Origin: a virus
Direction: 5' to 3' (one strand)
IMG/VR virus record: IMGVR_UViG_3300032315_000466
Span: 1 to 29,419 of that record
DNA length: 29,419 bases
In this document: one piece after another, positions 6,422-13,938 of the stretch
Layout: each line of letters opens with the position of its first letter
Numbering within the stretch: the stretch's first letter is position 1
Position numbers and translations under genes: made by a program
The notes under the pieces: generated by a model
Told to the model about the DNA's origin: nothing
The model's input: only the letters and a program-made list of their open reading frames with translations
Database searches by the model: none

Positions 6422-7225
6422 ATGACTGATATGATTTTCAAAACAGACGGTGAAGAAAAGTTTCGCATACCTTCAAATAAACTTGAAATACCTGACTCTG
6501 GATATTTGAAAAGTCCAGGAACAGTATGCCCAAAAACACCACTACACATTTGTGAAATGACTTCAAAAGAAACTATTCAAACCGTCAAAGAAGATATTGC
6601 GGTTCTTCAAGAGAAACTCAAAAAACTGGAAGAACTTGAAATTCAGAACTCAAAATCACCAGCAGAAAAAGCATTCTATCGTGTTTATGGTTATTATCCT
6701 ACATTTGATGGTGAATATGAGGATTCTCCTTGGCAAAGATTTGTGATAGGTTATAATGCTGGATGTAATGCTGGATACTATGATGTAAAAGGAAACAATA
6801 AGAACTTTGAACCAACTTCACAGGAACAAGAAAATAATGAGTGGAGAAATGTTGCTCTTAGGTTTGGGGAGGAACTTGTAAGCATTGGTCCTTGTGGTTA
6901 TTATGATATGACTGCTGATGATTGGTTGGAGTGGGCAAAGGGTGCTTATGAGAAAAATTCTGACGATTTGTTGAAATTTATGCGAGAAAAACAAAGAAAA
7001 TGTGAAGCACTGACAGAAAAACTCCAAGAGAAAACTGTGATTGAACCAAAACCACCGACACTTTTGGATATTGTCTATGAATGGTGCGATGATGATAATG
7101 ACCTCCCCTGTGAAGAACTTGTAAATAGGATTGAAGAATGGTTACCTGATGAGTTTGACCCTAATGAAGCATATGAAATTGGATGGAATGAAGCAATCCA
7201 ATCAATCAAGGAAAAACTACGATGA
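6422..7225 (+). CDS. Hypothetical protein, 267 aa, modular
   Basis: Two starts are possible: ATG at 6422 (MTDMIFKTD, the local style) or ATG at 6410. The protein looks modular: an N-terminal segment, a coiled coil at about residues 45-75 (VLQEKLKKLEELEIQ), a Gly/Tyr-rich middle (GYNAGCNAGYYD), a charged helix, then a C-terminal domain of about 60 residues (from LLDIVYEWCDD) ending GWNEAIQSIKEKLR. That last domain is paralogous to the end of the next gene (GWNDALHTIKEKLR). No enzymatic motif seen. Confidence 0.75.
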   Translation: MTDMIFKTDGEEKFRIPSNKLEIPDSGYLKSPGTVCPKTPLHICEMTSKETIQTVKEDIAVLQEKLKKLEELEIQNSKSPAEKAFYRVYGYYPTFDGEYEDSPWQRFVIGYNAGCNAGYYDVKGNNKNFEPTSQEQENNEWRNVALRFGEELVSIGPCGYYDMTADDWLEWAKGAYEKNSDDLLKFMREKQRKCEALTEKLQEKTVIEPKPPTLLDIVYEWCDDDNDLPCEELVNRIEEWLPDEFDPNEAYEIGWNEAIQSIKEKLR

Positions 7226-7620
7226 CTAAATGTAAATACTGGGATTGTGGATTTTGTTATGCTCCCGATGATATAAAAACTAATGCTACTCAAAGTGGTT
7301 GTTTTGAACCTGAACATTGCCCTTATCTAAAATCACAAATGACTGAAACCGACATCTCAAAAGTTCTCATAGAAGGAGACACCGCAACCATTATGGGTGT
7401 GAAGTATCAACGCATCATAGAACCTCAAAGTTTTTATGATAAACTCTATGGATTGCTACAATCTAATCTTGATGAAAGGGTTGATACAGAAGAAATAACT
7501 ATTAGAGTGTTGAACTTGATTGAGGAGAATATTCCCAAACCTTATGAAGGTGTTGGACTACCAGAGTATTCTGTTGGATGGAATGACGCACTCCACACAA
7601 TCAAAGAAAAACTACGATGA
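7222..7620 (+). CDS. Hypothetical protein with Cys-rich N-terminus, 132 aa
   Basis: The N-terminal 35 residues carry five Cys (CKYWDCGFCYAP, SGCFEPEHCPY), a likely zinc site. The C-terminal 60 or so residues (from SFYDKLYGLLQ to IKEKLR) match the end of the preceding protein in length and in the motif GWN[ED]A[IL]. One appears to have received its tail by duplication. An internal Met (MTETDISK, residue 40) could be an alternative start that would drop the Cys module. Confidence 0.75.
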   Translation: MTKCKYWDCGFCYAPDDIKTNATQSGCFEPEHCPYLKSQMTETDISKVLIEGDTATIMGVKYQRIIEPQSFYDKLYGLLQSNLDERVDTEEITIRVLNLIEENIPKPYEGVGLPEYSVGWNDALHTIKEKLR

Positions 7621-7922
7621 CTGAAAAACCTTTTTATCGTTATTTTGCTATTGATCATTATGAAACTGGTCTTGGTAGGTCTTTCTGGTTGAAAATTTGC
7701 CGTAACTATCAACCAGTTGATGGTAAAGACCGAGAATATGAAAAATTCAAAGAGTTTGTTGGAAACGACTATTTTATTCAAGGTTTTGAAGAAGAACTTA
7801 CCGAAGATAAGTTTATGGAAAGATATACAAGATTCATTCCTTATATGGTTGCTGGAATGATACAAAAAAGAGACCAACCCTTTTTTACTTGGGAAACACA
7901 TTTACACTTCAATTATAGTTAA
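7617..7922 (+). CDS. Hypothetical protein, 101 aa
   Basis: It starts MTEKPFYRYFAIDHYETG. It is aromatic-rich and of mixed alpha/beta character (FWLKICRNYQ, EKFKEFVGNDYFIQGFEEEL). No domain recognised. The start overlaps the previous stop and the next gene begins 2 nt after the stop. Confidence 0.65.
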   Translation: MTEKPFYRYFAIDHYETGLGRSFWLKICRNYQPVDGKDREYEKFKEFVGNDYFIQGFEEELTEDKFMERYTRFIPYMVAGMIQKRDQPFFTWETHLHFNYS

Positions 7923-7924
7923 AA

Positions 7925-8116
7925 ATGACTGAACGAGCACAGAAAATTTCGGACGCAACTTTACCCTACACATTAAGACCCAAAAGTAAGGATAGACAGA
8001 AGGTGATTGCTTGCGTTATTCGTGAGGTTGCCGATAGGTTATGCACAGACCTCGCAGAATTGCAACATCCTTACGACGTTCTTATGGAAATTGCTGATGA
8101 GGTGGAGGCATTATGA
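7925..8116 (+). CDS. Small helical protein, paralogue A, 63 aa
   Basis: It starts MTERAQKISDATLPY. The C-terminal part (VIREVADRLCTDLAELQ ... EIADEVEAL) aligns with the next gene (ALREVINQLQ ... ELCEELEAL), so the two are tandem paralogues. Each is predicted to be two or three helices. Function unknown. Confidence 0.7.
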   Translation: MTERAQKISDATLPYTLRPKSKDRQKVIACVIREVADRLCTDLAELQHPYDVLMEIADEVEAL

Positions 8117-8301
8117 GAACTAAAAGAGAGAAAAGAGTAATGGAAGCATTTTGGAACTCTCATCAACAAGACAGAGCATATTGGCATCGTGATGCTGTTG
8201 CTGCTGCTCTCCGAGAAGTCATCAATCAGTTGCAAGTGTCTCCTGGTGCGATTATGTGTGCTGATGTGTTAGAATTGTGTGAAGAATTGGAGGCATTATG
8301 A
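8113..8301 (+). CDS. Small helical protein, paralogue B, 62 aa
   Basis: It starts MRTKREKRVMEAFWNSHQQ, a basic helix, then repeats the pattern of the upstream paralogue and ends ELCEELEAL. The basic N-terminus distinguishes it from its partner. Coupled by ATGA junctions on both sides. Confidence 0.7.
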   Translation: MRTKREKRVMEAFWNSHQQDRAYWHRDAVAAALREVINQLQVSPGAIMCADVLELCEELEAL

Positions 8302-8555
8302 CTGACGAACAATTCCTAAAACAAACAGCCACCAAAGTTGCAAATATTCTTCATATGCCTTTGGGTGATATTGAACCAATAAAACTGATACAAATGGTTG
8401 TGTCTTTGGATATTCTTTTGGGTGGAGATAAAGAACTTATGATACACTGGGTAAATACTCATAATAAACACTTGGGATATTGTCCTGGTGCTCACTTGAC
8501 GGATGATCGTATGGATGCTACGATACGGTATCTCCAATCAATGGTGGAATGGTAA
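8298..8555 (+). CDS. DUF2384-like small protein, 85 aa
   Basis: It starts MTDEQFLKQTATKVANIL. The section from about residue 38 to the end (DILLGGDKELMIHWVNTHNKH then LGYCPG) resembles the C-terminal domain of ParS/Xre-type proteins (DUF2384), in which a Trp-[IL/VN]-T-x-N segment is followed by LGG/LGxxP. This resemblance is by eye. An antitoxin role is not implied, since no toxin gene is adjacent. Confidence 0.65.
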   Translation: MTDEQFLKQTATKVANILHMPLGDIEPIKLIQMVVSLDILLGGDKELMIHWVNTHNKHLGYCPGAHLTDDRMDATIRYLQSMVEW

Positions 8556-8749
8556 TGGCAAAAAAAGAAGTCAAAGAAGAATTTCCTTATGGTAAAGCAT
8601 TTCCAGTCAAAATTTCTCATAAGGATGGAAAGGATTTGAAAGACACAAAGCACTGTTATTTTGACAGTGAAACGAATGCTCAAAAGTATATCAACAAAAA
8701 CAATTTCAAGAAAAAAGATTATACCATCAATATTTTGAAAAATGAATAA
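8555..8749 (+). CDS. Small Lys-rich protein, 64 aa
   Basis: It starts MAKKEVKEEFPYGKAFP at an ATG overlapping the upstream TAA by one base. It is very Lys-rich, with alternating hydrophobics (FPVKISHKDGKD, YTINILKNE). The middle DSETNAQKYINKNNFK could be a helix flanked by strands. No family known to me. Confidence 0.65.
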   Translation: MAKKEVKEEFPYGKAFPVKISHKDGKDLKDTKHCYFDSETNAQKYINKNNFKKKDYTINILKNE

Positions 8750-8903
8750 AACTAGCAAACTTTTGTTTGCGATAAATCAAACAGAAAACATTATCTCCTT
8801 GATGAAAGATAATGAATATGAGAAATTCTTTTCATCACAACTTTCACCAGTTTTATATGAACTACAACGACAGTTGAAAATTAGTTCTAACTATATTGAA
8901 TGA
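8742..8903 (+). CDS. Small helical protein, 53 aa
   Basis: A 53-codon gene starting MNKTSKLLFAINQTENIISL and ending QLKISSNYIE. It overlaps the upstream gene by 8 nt and the downstream gene by 4 nt (ATGA). It is predicted helical and soluble. Confidence 0.6.
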   Translation: MNKTSKLLFAINQTENIISLMKDNEYEKFFSSQLSPVLYELQRQLKISSNYIE

Positions 8904-9100
8904 TGTGGAGGTTGTGGTCGTTAGCCCTTGGTGAGAAGGCATCAAAACACAGTAAAGAAGCAGATAAGATTGCGGTAATCAGAACCATTATTTTCGCAAC
9001 TTATCTGATTACTAACATCTTTATCGTTTATGGTGTAGTTCGCACTCATATATTTCCGGCAACTCCAAAATCAGTTAAGTGTATTATTGATAGAAAATGA
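8900..9100 (+). CDS. Small membrane protein, 66 aa
   Basis: It starts MMWRLWSLALGEKASKHSKE. A single hydrophobic helix at about residues 28-47 (TIIFATYLITNIFIVYGVV) follows a basic amphipathic N-terminus, so N-in topology is likely. The tail FPATPKSVKCIIDRK is polar. Confidence 0.7.
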   Translation: MMWRLWSLALGEKASKHSKEADKIAVIRTIIFATYLITNIFIVYGVVRTHIFPATPKSVKCIIDRK

Positions 9101-9273
9101 TTGACATACATAAAAATATTGGTTATAATTATAAGTATCCAGCATTGGATGCTACCACTCCTTGGTACGAATTTTTATCATATCAGGAGTGTTGCTGGAG
9201 TTTGAAAAGACCAGTTAGATTGTCTAGTTTTATTCGGTACAACAATTATTTGAATGAAATCGGAGTAAAGTAA
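9097..9273 (+). CDS. Small hypothetical protein, 58 aa
   Basis: A 58-codon frame starting MIDIHKNIGYNYKYPALDAT. It is aromatic-rich and basic, with a CC pair (QECCWSLKRPVRL). It joins both neighbours by overlapping stop and start codons (ATGA before, TAATG after), which is the main support. Confidence 0.6.
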   Translation: MIDIHKNIGYNYKYPALDATTPWYEFLSYQECCWSLKRPVRLSSFIRYNNYLNEIGVK

Positions 9274-9497
9274 TGTCAAGAACTAATCGCAATGTAGAGC
9301 ACATTCACAGTGGTGCTCTTCGTCATCCTCATACCTTCAACGAAATTCGTCAATTAGATGGAATTTTACAGGAAGAAGAACTTAAAGAGTATCCACTCTC
9401 TGGGTTTAATCACTTAAAAGCACGAGAGCATCAGTTGCCAACATCTTGGGATGATATTGTCGTGAGTGGTTATTATGAATCAGACCATCAAAAATAA
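9273..9497 (+). CDS. Conserved cyanophage-type hypothetical protein, 74 aa
   Basis: It starts MSRTNRNVEHIHSGALRHPH. The central NEIRQLDGILQEEELKEYPLSG and the end DDIVVSGYYESDH are of a type I recall from many marine T4-like cyanophages, always unannotated. It is basic at the N-terminus and acidic in the middle. A good ribosome binding site (CGGAGTAA) precedes the ATG. Confidence 0.75.
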   Translation: MSRTNRNVEHIHSGALRHPHTFNEIRQLDGILQEEELKEYPLSGFNHLKAREHQLPTSWDDIVVSGYYESDHQK

Positions 9498-9520
9498 ACA
9501 TTAAAGGAGATTTGAAAATT

Positions 9521-9709
9521 ATGTATGAAGATTTAACGGCTTTTGAAAGAGCACTTGCTCGTTTTGGTGATAAAGTAGGAATGCTTGCGGGCATGGAGTT
9601 ATCTGATAAGATTTCTCCAGAGGAAGCATATCAACAAATTCGTATCCTTTACAAGGAACTCAAAGCACTTCGCAAACAAGAAAAGGACGAATGGGAAGTA
9701 GAAGTATGA
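9521..9709 (+). CDS. Small helical protein, 62 aa
   Basis: Start chosen at ATG 9521, about 10 nt after a clear AAAGGAGA ribosome binding site. An upstream in-frame TTG is ignored. The product MYEDLTAFERALARFGDKVG continues as alternating helices (SPEEAYQQIRILYKELKAL) and ends acidic. Function unknown. Confidence 0.75.
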   Translation: MYEDLTAFERALARFGDKVGMLAGMELSDKISPEEAYQQIRILYKELKALRKQEKDEWEVEV

Positions 9710-9879
9710 CGAATACAACAACTGATGATAGTGGATTGATTGTTAGACAGAATGAAGACGGAACTTTTGAACTGGAATGGGATTCCAAGGACAGTCGGTG
9801 GAGTGTCCTCAATGACCTGACACCAGAGGAAATTCGTGCTATGCTAATGGAAGAAATCAAAAGGGACCTGAATGACTGA
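9706..9879 (+). CDS. Small acidic protein, 57 aa
   Basis: Start at ATG 9706 (MTNTTTDDSGLIVRQN) overlapping the upstream stop; the in-frame extension to 9691 is less likely. GTFELEWDSKDSRWSVLNDL reads as a beta hairpin followed by the helix TPEEIRAMLMEEIKRDLND. It is coupled to the next gene by 8 nt of overlap. Confidence 0.7.
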   Translation: MTNTTTDDSGLIVRQNEDGTFELEWDSKDSRWSVLNDLTPEEIRAMLMEEIKRDLND

Positions 9880-10393
9880 CCACAAAGACTATTCACTCAA
9901 ACAAGTTGAAAACTTTTTGTATGATGCGATGAGTGCTGATGCAACGGCACAAGAAATCTATGATGTAATTAAAGGTGTTGTTTCTGACAACTATAATGTC
10001 TACAAGAATGCTACACAAAAAGCATATGAACTTCTTGCTTTATTGAATGGTAATGGTGAAGGGCACATTAGTTCTTATCCAGTATCCAAAGTTGAAGAGA
10101 AACTCAAAACTCCTATTCAACAAAATCCTCAATATACTGATGAAGAAATGGATGCGATGATTGCTGTTGCAGAGGAAGAAGAACTTATCACTAAAGGATA
10201 CTTCAAAGAAAATGGTTTCTGGAAAAAACCAAAGACTTGGACTGTTGAAGTTTCTATGGATGGATTAACTGGTGATGCCTTTCTTCCAATCCCAGATGAA
10301 GTTATGGACCTAGTTGAATGGAATTTGTATGATGAACTTGAGTGGATTGATAACAAAGATGGTTCTTATATTCTTCGCAAGGTTACGAAATGA
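9872..10393 (+). CDS. Cyanophage protein with helical N-domain and AbrB-like C-domain, 173 aa
   Basis: Residues 1-65 (KQVENFLYDAMSADATAQEI ... AYELLALLNGNG) form a helical domain common in cyanophage proteins. The C-terminal 50 residues (TWTVEVSMDGLTGDAFLPIP then DELEWIDNKDGSYILRK) resemble a swapped-hairpin AbrB/SpoVT-type DNA-binding domain: strand, LP-[IL]-P-x-E, then GD/DELEW and a final strand. A role as a small transcription factor is therefore possible. The family resemblance is from memory. Confidence 0.7.
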   Translation: MTDHKDYSLKQVENFLYDAMSADATAQEIYDVIKGVVSDNYNVYKNATQKAYELLALLNGNGEGHISSYPVSKVEEKLKTPIQQNPQYTDEEMDAMIAVAEEEELITKGYFKENGFWKKPKTWTVEVSMDGLTGDAFLPIPDEVMDLVEWNLYDELEWIDNKDGSYILRKVTK

Positions 10394-10587
10394 ATAAAAT
10401 ATTCACTTCAGGTTCGTATGATGGAGAGTGCTATACTATCAATGTAGCATTCAATGACTTTCACGTTATGACCTTAGATGGTCTTGGTCGTGAAGATTTA
10501 TTTGAACTAGCATCGTGTATTACAACAATGATGCCTCAAGAAGATTTTAGCAAACTTATTATGGAGAAAACTGATGGCAATGTCTGA
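10390..10587 (+). CDS. Small hypothetical protein, 65 aa
   Basis: It starts MNKIFTSGSYDGECYTINVA. It has a beta-rich N-terminal half and a helical C-terminal half (LFELASCITTMMPQEDFSKL). No family named. It overlaps the following gene by 14 nt. Confidence 0.65.
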   Translation: MNKIFTSGSYDGECYTINVAFNDFHVMTLDGLGREDLFELASCITTMMPQEDFSKLIMEKTDGNV

Positions 10588-10789
10588 AAAGGTTGAAGAA
10601 AGTCTCAAAGAAGCAGAAGCATCTCTTCGGAATGCTCTTGCGTTTGCGGCACGAACTGAAAAACCAATGGTGACTTCTGGAATTGCTGATGTGATTAGTC
10701 GCATTAACACTTTGATTGGAACTCATCAAATGTTGGATAGTTTTGAGAGTATGATGGATGGCAAATCAGGATTCGGTAAATTCTTTTAA
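10574..10789 (+). CDS. Conserved cyanophage-type helical protein, 71 aa
   Basis: ATGs at 10574 (MAMSEKVE) and 10580 (MSEKVE) are both possible. The product is a long amphipathic helix (EKVEESLKEAEASLRNALAF) followed by SGIADVISRINTLIGTHQML and a Gly-rich tail. I recall similar unannotated proteins in other cyanophages. A coiled-coil assembly role would be a guess. Confidence 0.7.
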   Translation: MAMSEKVEESLKEAEASLRNALAFAARTEKPMVTSGIADVISRINTLIGTHQMLDSFESMMDGKSGFGKFF

Positions 10790-10802
10790 TAGGAGAAAAC
10801 TT

Positions 10803-11234
10803 ATGACTGACAAATATCTAAGTCACGAAGAAATGTTGGAAATTGCGGAACAACGTGAAAGGGAGAATGAAGAGGCAACCAACCCCAAAAGTCTTGGGAC
10901 ATCATTGGAACAGTGGTGGGATTCTGAAGCACACAAACAATTACAAGAAGCATCAGAAGCAACAGTTCAAAGAGCATTAGAAAAGTATTCTATGCTTTCC
11001 GAAGATGATAAGTATGATATGGTTCAGGCAATCTGTCATATTATGTGTGAGGCAGAAAAGAAAGGTGTGAGTCATCGTGGTCTGATGGATGAACTTGGCA
11101 TTTATCCTTCTGGATTTTGGATTTTAGAGTTGCTTACAGTACATAATTCCTTGTGGTCTTATTATCACGATAAAAAACAAAAAGAAGAGTTAGAAAGAGA
11201 TTTAAAAACCTTACAAGACCTCACAGAAACCTGA
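10803..11234 (+). CDS. Hypothetical helical protein, 143 aa
   Basis: Start at ATG 10803, after the ribosome binding site TAGGAGA. Upstream in-frame codons lie in the previous gene. It begins MTDKYLSHEEMLEIAEQRER. Nearly all is predicted helical, with a Trp pair (EQWWDSEAHK) and a charged C-terminal coiled coil (KKQKEELERDLKTLQDL). No family recognised. This is the last gene of the long small-gene block. Confidence 0.75.
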   Translation: MTDKYLSHEEMLEIAEQRERENEEATNPKSLGTSLEQWWDSEAHKQLQEASEATVQRALEKYSMLSEDDKYDMVQAICHIMCEAEKKGVSHRGLMDELGIYPSGFWILELLTVHNSLWSYYHDKKQKEELERDLKTLQDLTET

Positions 11235-11250
11235 AGACATTATTAAGGAA

Positions 11251-11280
11251 TTGTCATATTCATAGATAGTGTGTTAGAAT
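11251..11280 (+). promoter_or_regulatory. Sigma70-type promoter
   Basis: TTGTCA (11251-11256) and TAGAAT (11275-11280) are separated by 18 nt, followed after 26 nt by the ATG of the next small gene. This is a reasonable host-type promoter, unlike the -35-less module used further upstream. Confidence 0.55.
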
Positions 11281-11306
11281 GCTGACATACACATATGGAG
11301 AACTTT

Positions 11307-11477
11307 ATGGAACTAACAACTGACGAAATTTCTAAAATCACTAAAGAAGAATACGAAGAACTTCAAGTTCTTCGTAGAGCAATTAGTGATAATATATCTT
11401 CAGTCCATCCAGATAAACAAGAAAGATTTACTCATTTATTTGTTAAGTCTCTTTCTTATGTTGTAGATGCAGGATAA
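11307..11477 (+). CDS. Small helical protein, 56 aa
   Basis: ATG 11307 is preferred to ATG 11295 because GGAGA lies 6 nt before it. The product MELTTDEISKITKEEYEELQ continues as a second helix and ends SLSYVVDAG. It stands alone between a promoter and a terminator. Unknown function. Confidence 0.65.
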   Translation: MELTTDEISKITKEEYEELQVLRRAISDNISSVHPDKQERFTHLFVKSLSYVVDAG

Positions 11478-11480
11478 ATA

Positions 11481-11535
11481 AAGGTGCCTGACTTGGTGGT
11501 TCTTTTCAGGTTGGATAAAGCACCTTTGGGTGCTT
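11481..11535 (+). terminator. Terminator with competing hairpins
   Basis: AAGCACC TTTG GGTGCTTTT (about 11518-11537) is a rho-independent terminator hairpin. Its left arm can also pair with AAAGGTGC at 11480-11487, giving an alternative fold that would break the terminator. An outer 11-bp inverted repeat (ACTTGGTGGTT at 11491-11501 and AACCACCAAGT at 11555-11565) encloses it. The arrangement resembles an attenuator, but control is not shown. Confidence 0.65.
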
Positions 11536-11541
11536 TTCCTG

Positions 11542-11549
11542 TATAAATA
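11542..11549 (+). promoter_or_regulatory. T4-type late promoter box TATAAATA
   Basis: A perfect match to the T4 late consensus TATAAATA lies 28 nt before the GIY-YIG start codon and is positioned to drive that gene and possibly the capsid-targeted operon behind it. Confidence 0.6.
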
Positions 11550-11576
11550 GTAATAACCACCAAGTTAAGAGCAGAA

Positions 11577-12248
11577 ATGGAAGGAGCAATCTATTGTTTC
11601 TATTGTATTCCTACAGGAAAGAAATACATCGGACAAACAGTAAATTTAAATAGAAGAATTATATCTCACAGAAAAGATTTTAGAAATGGATTGGATAGTA
11701 AATTTTATCGTGCTGTAAAAAAATATGGTTGGGATAATTTTATTTTTGGTATAATTGCTGAATGTGAAAAAGAAGATTTGAATGAAAAAGAAATATTTTT
11801 CATTCATCATTATGATACGTATCATAATGGATATAATTCAACTTTGGGGGGAGGAGGAAGGTTTGGTTTTGTTTTATCTGAAGATACAAAAAATAAAATA
11901 AGTTTAGCAAATCGTGGCAAAAAAATGTCAGAAGAACAGAAAAAATATTTGAGTGATTTGTATAAAAGTAGAAATGTAATTCCTCCAAATAGAAAAGGAT
12001 GCAAAATGTCTGAAAGTTCTAAACTTAAAATTTCTGAAGCATCAAAAAATAGAAAAATTTCAGAAAGCACAATAAAAAAATTATCAGAATTGAATGCTAA
12101 AGAATTTACTTTGATTTCTCCAGAAGGAAACATTTTTACTGGAAAAAATATATCAGAGTTTTGTAAAAATAATAATTTAAACAGAATTTGTATAGGTAAT
12201 GTCTTGAACTCAAAAGCATCACACCATAAAGGATGGAAACGACTTTGA
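11577..12248 (+). CDS. GIY-YIG homing endonuclease with NUMOD repeats, 223 aa
   Basis: Residues 3-20 (GAIYCFYCIPTGKKYIGQT) carry the paired GIY and YIG motifs. R27 and E73 (NEKEIFFI, with a nearby HHYD) fit the catalytic Arg and Glu. Residues 100-175 hold repeated NUMOD3-like units (K-I-S-[LE]-A and SE-[ES] patterns), and the C-terminus (FTGKNISEFCKNNNLNR) is NUMOD1-like, a helix-turn-helix DNA-binding unit. This is the domain order of I-TevI/Seg-type enzymes that make a site-specific cut and drive their own spread. It stands free between a terminator and the capsid-targeted operon, with no intron visible around it. Codon use is more AT-rich than that of its neighbours. Confidence 0.9.
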   Translation: MEGAIYCFYCIPTGKKYIGQTVNLNRRIISHRKDFRNGLDSKFYRAVKKYGWDNFIFGIIAECEKEDLNEKEIFFIHHYDTYHNGYNSTLGGGGRFGFVLSEDTKNKISLANRGKKMSEEQKKYLSDLYKSRNVIPPNRKGCKMSESSKLKISEASKNRKISESTIKKLSELNAKEFTLISPEGNIFTGKNISEFCKNNNLNRICIGNVLNSKASHHKGWKRL

Positions 12249-12277
12249 TAAATAATCAAAGGTATTTTTGTATCTAA

Positions 12278-12982
12278 ATGATTTCGGAAGCAAGTAGAAG
12301 AGAGAAGATTGCTAATGCTGTTCTTGGTGCAACATTTGCATTAAGTGCAGCACAATCTCCCAAAGACTTCGTAAGAACAGGAAATATTGAAAGTCCTGGA
12401 ACTGCTCTAATGCAAACTTGGGGAAGAAGAAGAGGAGAAGCAGAAAGAAATCTAAATAGTGCTAGAGTTTCAGACCCAGCAAGAAATAAAAAAATGAAAA
12501 CATTTAAAGAGTTTGTAGGAGAAGCATATCTTTCTGAAATGAGAAAGGAAGATAAAGTTGCTGGAAAACAGAAAACTCCACTTTATAATGTTAAAACAAA
12601 TAAAAAATTAGAAAAAACACCAGAAGGTAAGTGGGAAACGAAGACCACCACTTACAAGAGACCAAGTGCAGAAGCAACTTTTGGAAGAAATCAACCACTT
12701 CACGCACACGGAAAGCGTAATGGAGTATCAGGCATCAATCGTGGTGTGAAGCAAGCAGATCAAAAGAAACCATATGTACCAACAACAGACGCAAAAGCAA
12801 GAAAACGTCATAAGGATTTCTTTAGATATCATCACGGTGAAGTAGCAGATACTAAAAGAAAAGAAGCACAGAAAACTGGTTTTACTCAAGCATCACAGTC
12901 TTGGAGTTCCTCTAAACCAAAGACTAAATCAAGTGCAGCAGAACGTATGTCGGCAGCAGCAGATAAACTTGGACTCAAATGA
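12278..12982 (+). CDS. Protein with internal capsid-targeting signal, 234 aa (or 162 aa from the internal start)
   Basis: Residues 73-83 read MKTFKEFVGEA, a match to the N-terminal targeting signal that sends T4 internal proteins into the prohead and is cut by the gp21 protease after Glu. In the next three genes this signal is at residue 1. Here it is preceded by 72 residues (MISEASRREKIANAVLGATF...) that read as a separate segment, so either translation starts at ATG 12494 or an upstream piece has been fused. The rest is Lys/Arg-rich and low complexity with HAHGKRNG and FFRYHHGE sections, compatible with binding packaged DNA. Upstream ATAAATAA (about 12247) resembles a late promoter. Confidence 0.75.
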   Translation: MISEASRREKIANAVLGATFALSAAQSPKDFVRTGNIESPGTALMQTWGRRRGEAERNLNSARVSDPARNKKMKTFKEFVGEAYLSEMRKEDKVAGKQKTPLYNVKTNKKLEKTPEGKWETKTTTYKRPSAEATFGRNQPLHAHGKRNGVSGINRGVKQADQKKPYVPTTDAKARKRHKDFFRYHHGEVADTKRKEAQKTGFTQASQSWSSSKPKTKSSAAERMSAAADKLGLK

Positions 12983-13542
12983 AAACCTTTAGAGAGTTTT
13001 TAGAAGAAGCAACCAGAGAAGAAGCAGACAAAAAAAGACAAGCAAAAGCAAATCCTAATGATTGGGTTTTAAATAATACTGGAAGCACAGAAAATCCAAA
13101 ATGGGGATTGAAAAGTAAATTTGCACGTTCTGCACAAGCAAAAAGAAGAACAGACACTATTAAATCATTAAACACAGATGATGAACGTAAGGCAGCAAAA
13201 CGTAAATCTAAACGTGCAGCAAGAAGAGGATATGAAATACATCACATCACCCCATTACATCATTCTGCCAAACTCAAATCATCTATGACTGGTGCAGAAT
13301 GGGAAAAAAGAAAAGCAGAAGATGCTAAAGATGGAATATATCACGGACATCATCCCAAAAATATAATGCACGTAAAAGGACCAAATACTTCTGCTGATAA
13401 ACCTGGAATTCGTCATAGAGCAGGTGGAGCACACGAACTTGAAGGTAAAGTGAAGGATATTGTATCTGGTTCAAGAATTACTTATAGAGATTTACTTGCA
13501 GCAGCAGTTAAAAAGCAAAGACAAGCAGCAAAAGACAAATGA
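12979..13542 (+). CDS. Capsid-targeted HNH-like nuclease, 187 aa
   Basis: It begins MKTFREFLEEA, a capsid-targeting signal with the expected cut after Glu10. A basic linker follows (KAAKRKSKRAARRG). Residues 84-131 hold GYEIHHITPLHH and HGHHPKNIMHVKG, the His-His ... N ... H pattern of HNH/treble-clef nucleases of the colicin type. A basic C-terminus ends RQAAKDK. Start and stop are ATGA-coupled to the genes on either side. The inferred role is a nuclease packaged in the head and injected with the genome, perhaps against host DNA. No immunity gene is evident. The nuclease assignment rests on the motif pattern only. Confidence 0.75.
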   Translation: MKTFREFLEEATREEADKKRQAKANPNDWVLNNTGSTENPKWGLKSKFARSAQAKRRTDTIKSLNTDDERKAAKRKSKRAARRGYEIHHITPLHHSAKLKSSMTGAEWEKRKAEDAKDGIYHGHHPKNIMHVKGPNTSADKPGIRHRAGGAHELEGKVKDIVSGSRITYRDLLAAAVKKQRQAAKDK

Positions 13543-13928
13543 AAACTTTTCAGCAATTCATCGCAGAAGCAAACCAAAAATCTCACGATGAAGTAATGAA
13601 AAAAATGAGTACAAATTGGAACCGGAATAATCCTGGTTCCAATTTTAATGTTGATTATAGATCATCAGAAGACCCAAAGAAAAATCACATATATCTTGGT
13701 TTAATTGACGTAAAGCAAGAAAAGAGAAGAGCAGGTAAAGGAACTAGATTTGTTCGTGGTATCACAAGATACGCAGACAAACATAAGTTGCCAGTCAGTG
13801 TAAAACCAGTTCCAGAAAAAGGATATGAAGATAAATTAAAATCTTTTTATTCTAAACACGGATTTGAGGACAATAAAACCAAAGAGATTGCTCCACATCC
13901 AATGATTCGTAATCCTAAAAATAAATAA
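13539..13928 (+). CDS. Capsid-targeted GNAT-like acetyltransferase, 129 aa
   Basis: The signal MKTFQQFIAEA is at residues 1-11 with the predicted cut after Glu10. The body fits a small GNAT fold: strand HIYLGLIDVKQE, then RRAGKGT (residues 63-69), which resembles the acetyl-CoA pyrophosphate loop R-x-x-G-x-G/A, then a helix and strand (LPVSVKPVP), and LKSFYSKHGF (100-109), the usual GNAT C-terminal signature. If active, it would modify a host molecule after injection, in the way T4 packages the ADP-ribosyltransferase Alt. Substrate unknown. Confidence 0.75.
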   Translation: MKTFQQFIAEANQKSHDEVMKKMSTNWNRNNPGSNFNVDYRSSEDPKKNHIYLGLIDVKQEKRRAGKGTRFVRGITRYADKHKLPVSVKPVPEKGYEDKLKSFYSKHGFEDNKTKEIAPHPMIRNPKNK

Positions 13929-13938
13929 AAGTAAAACG

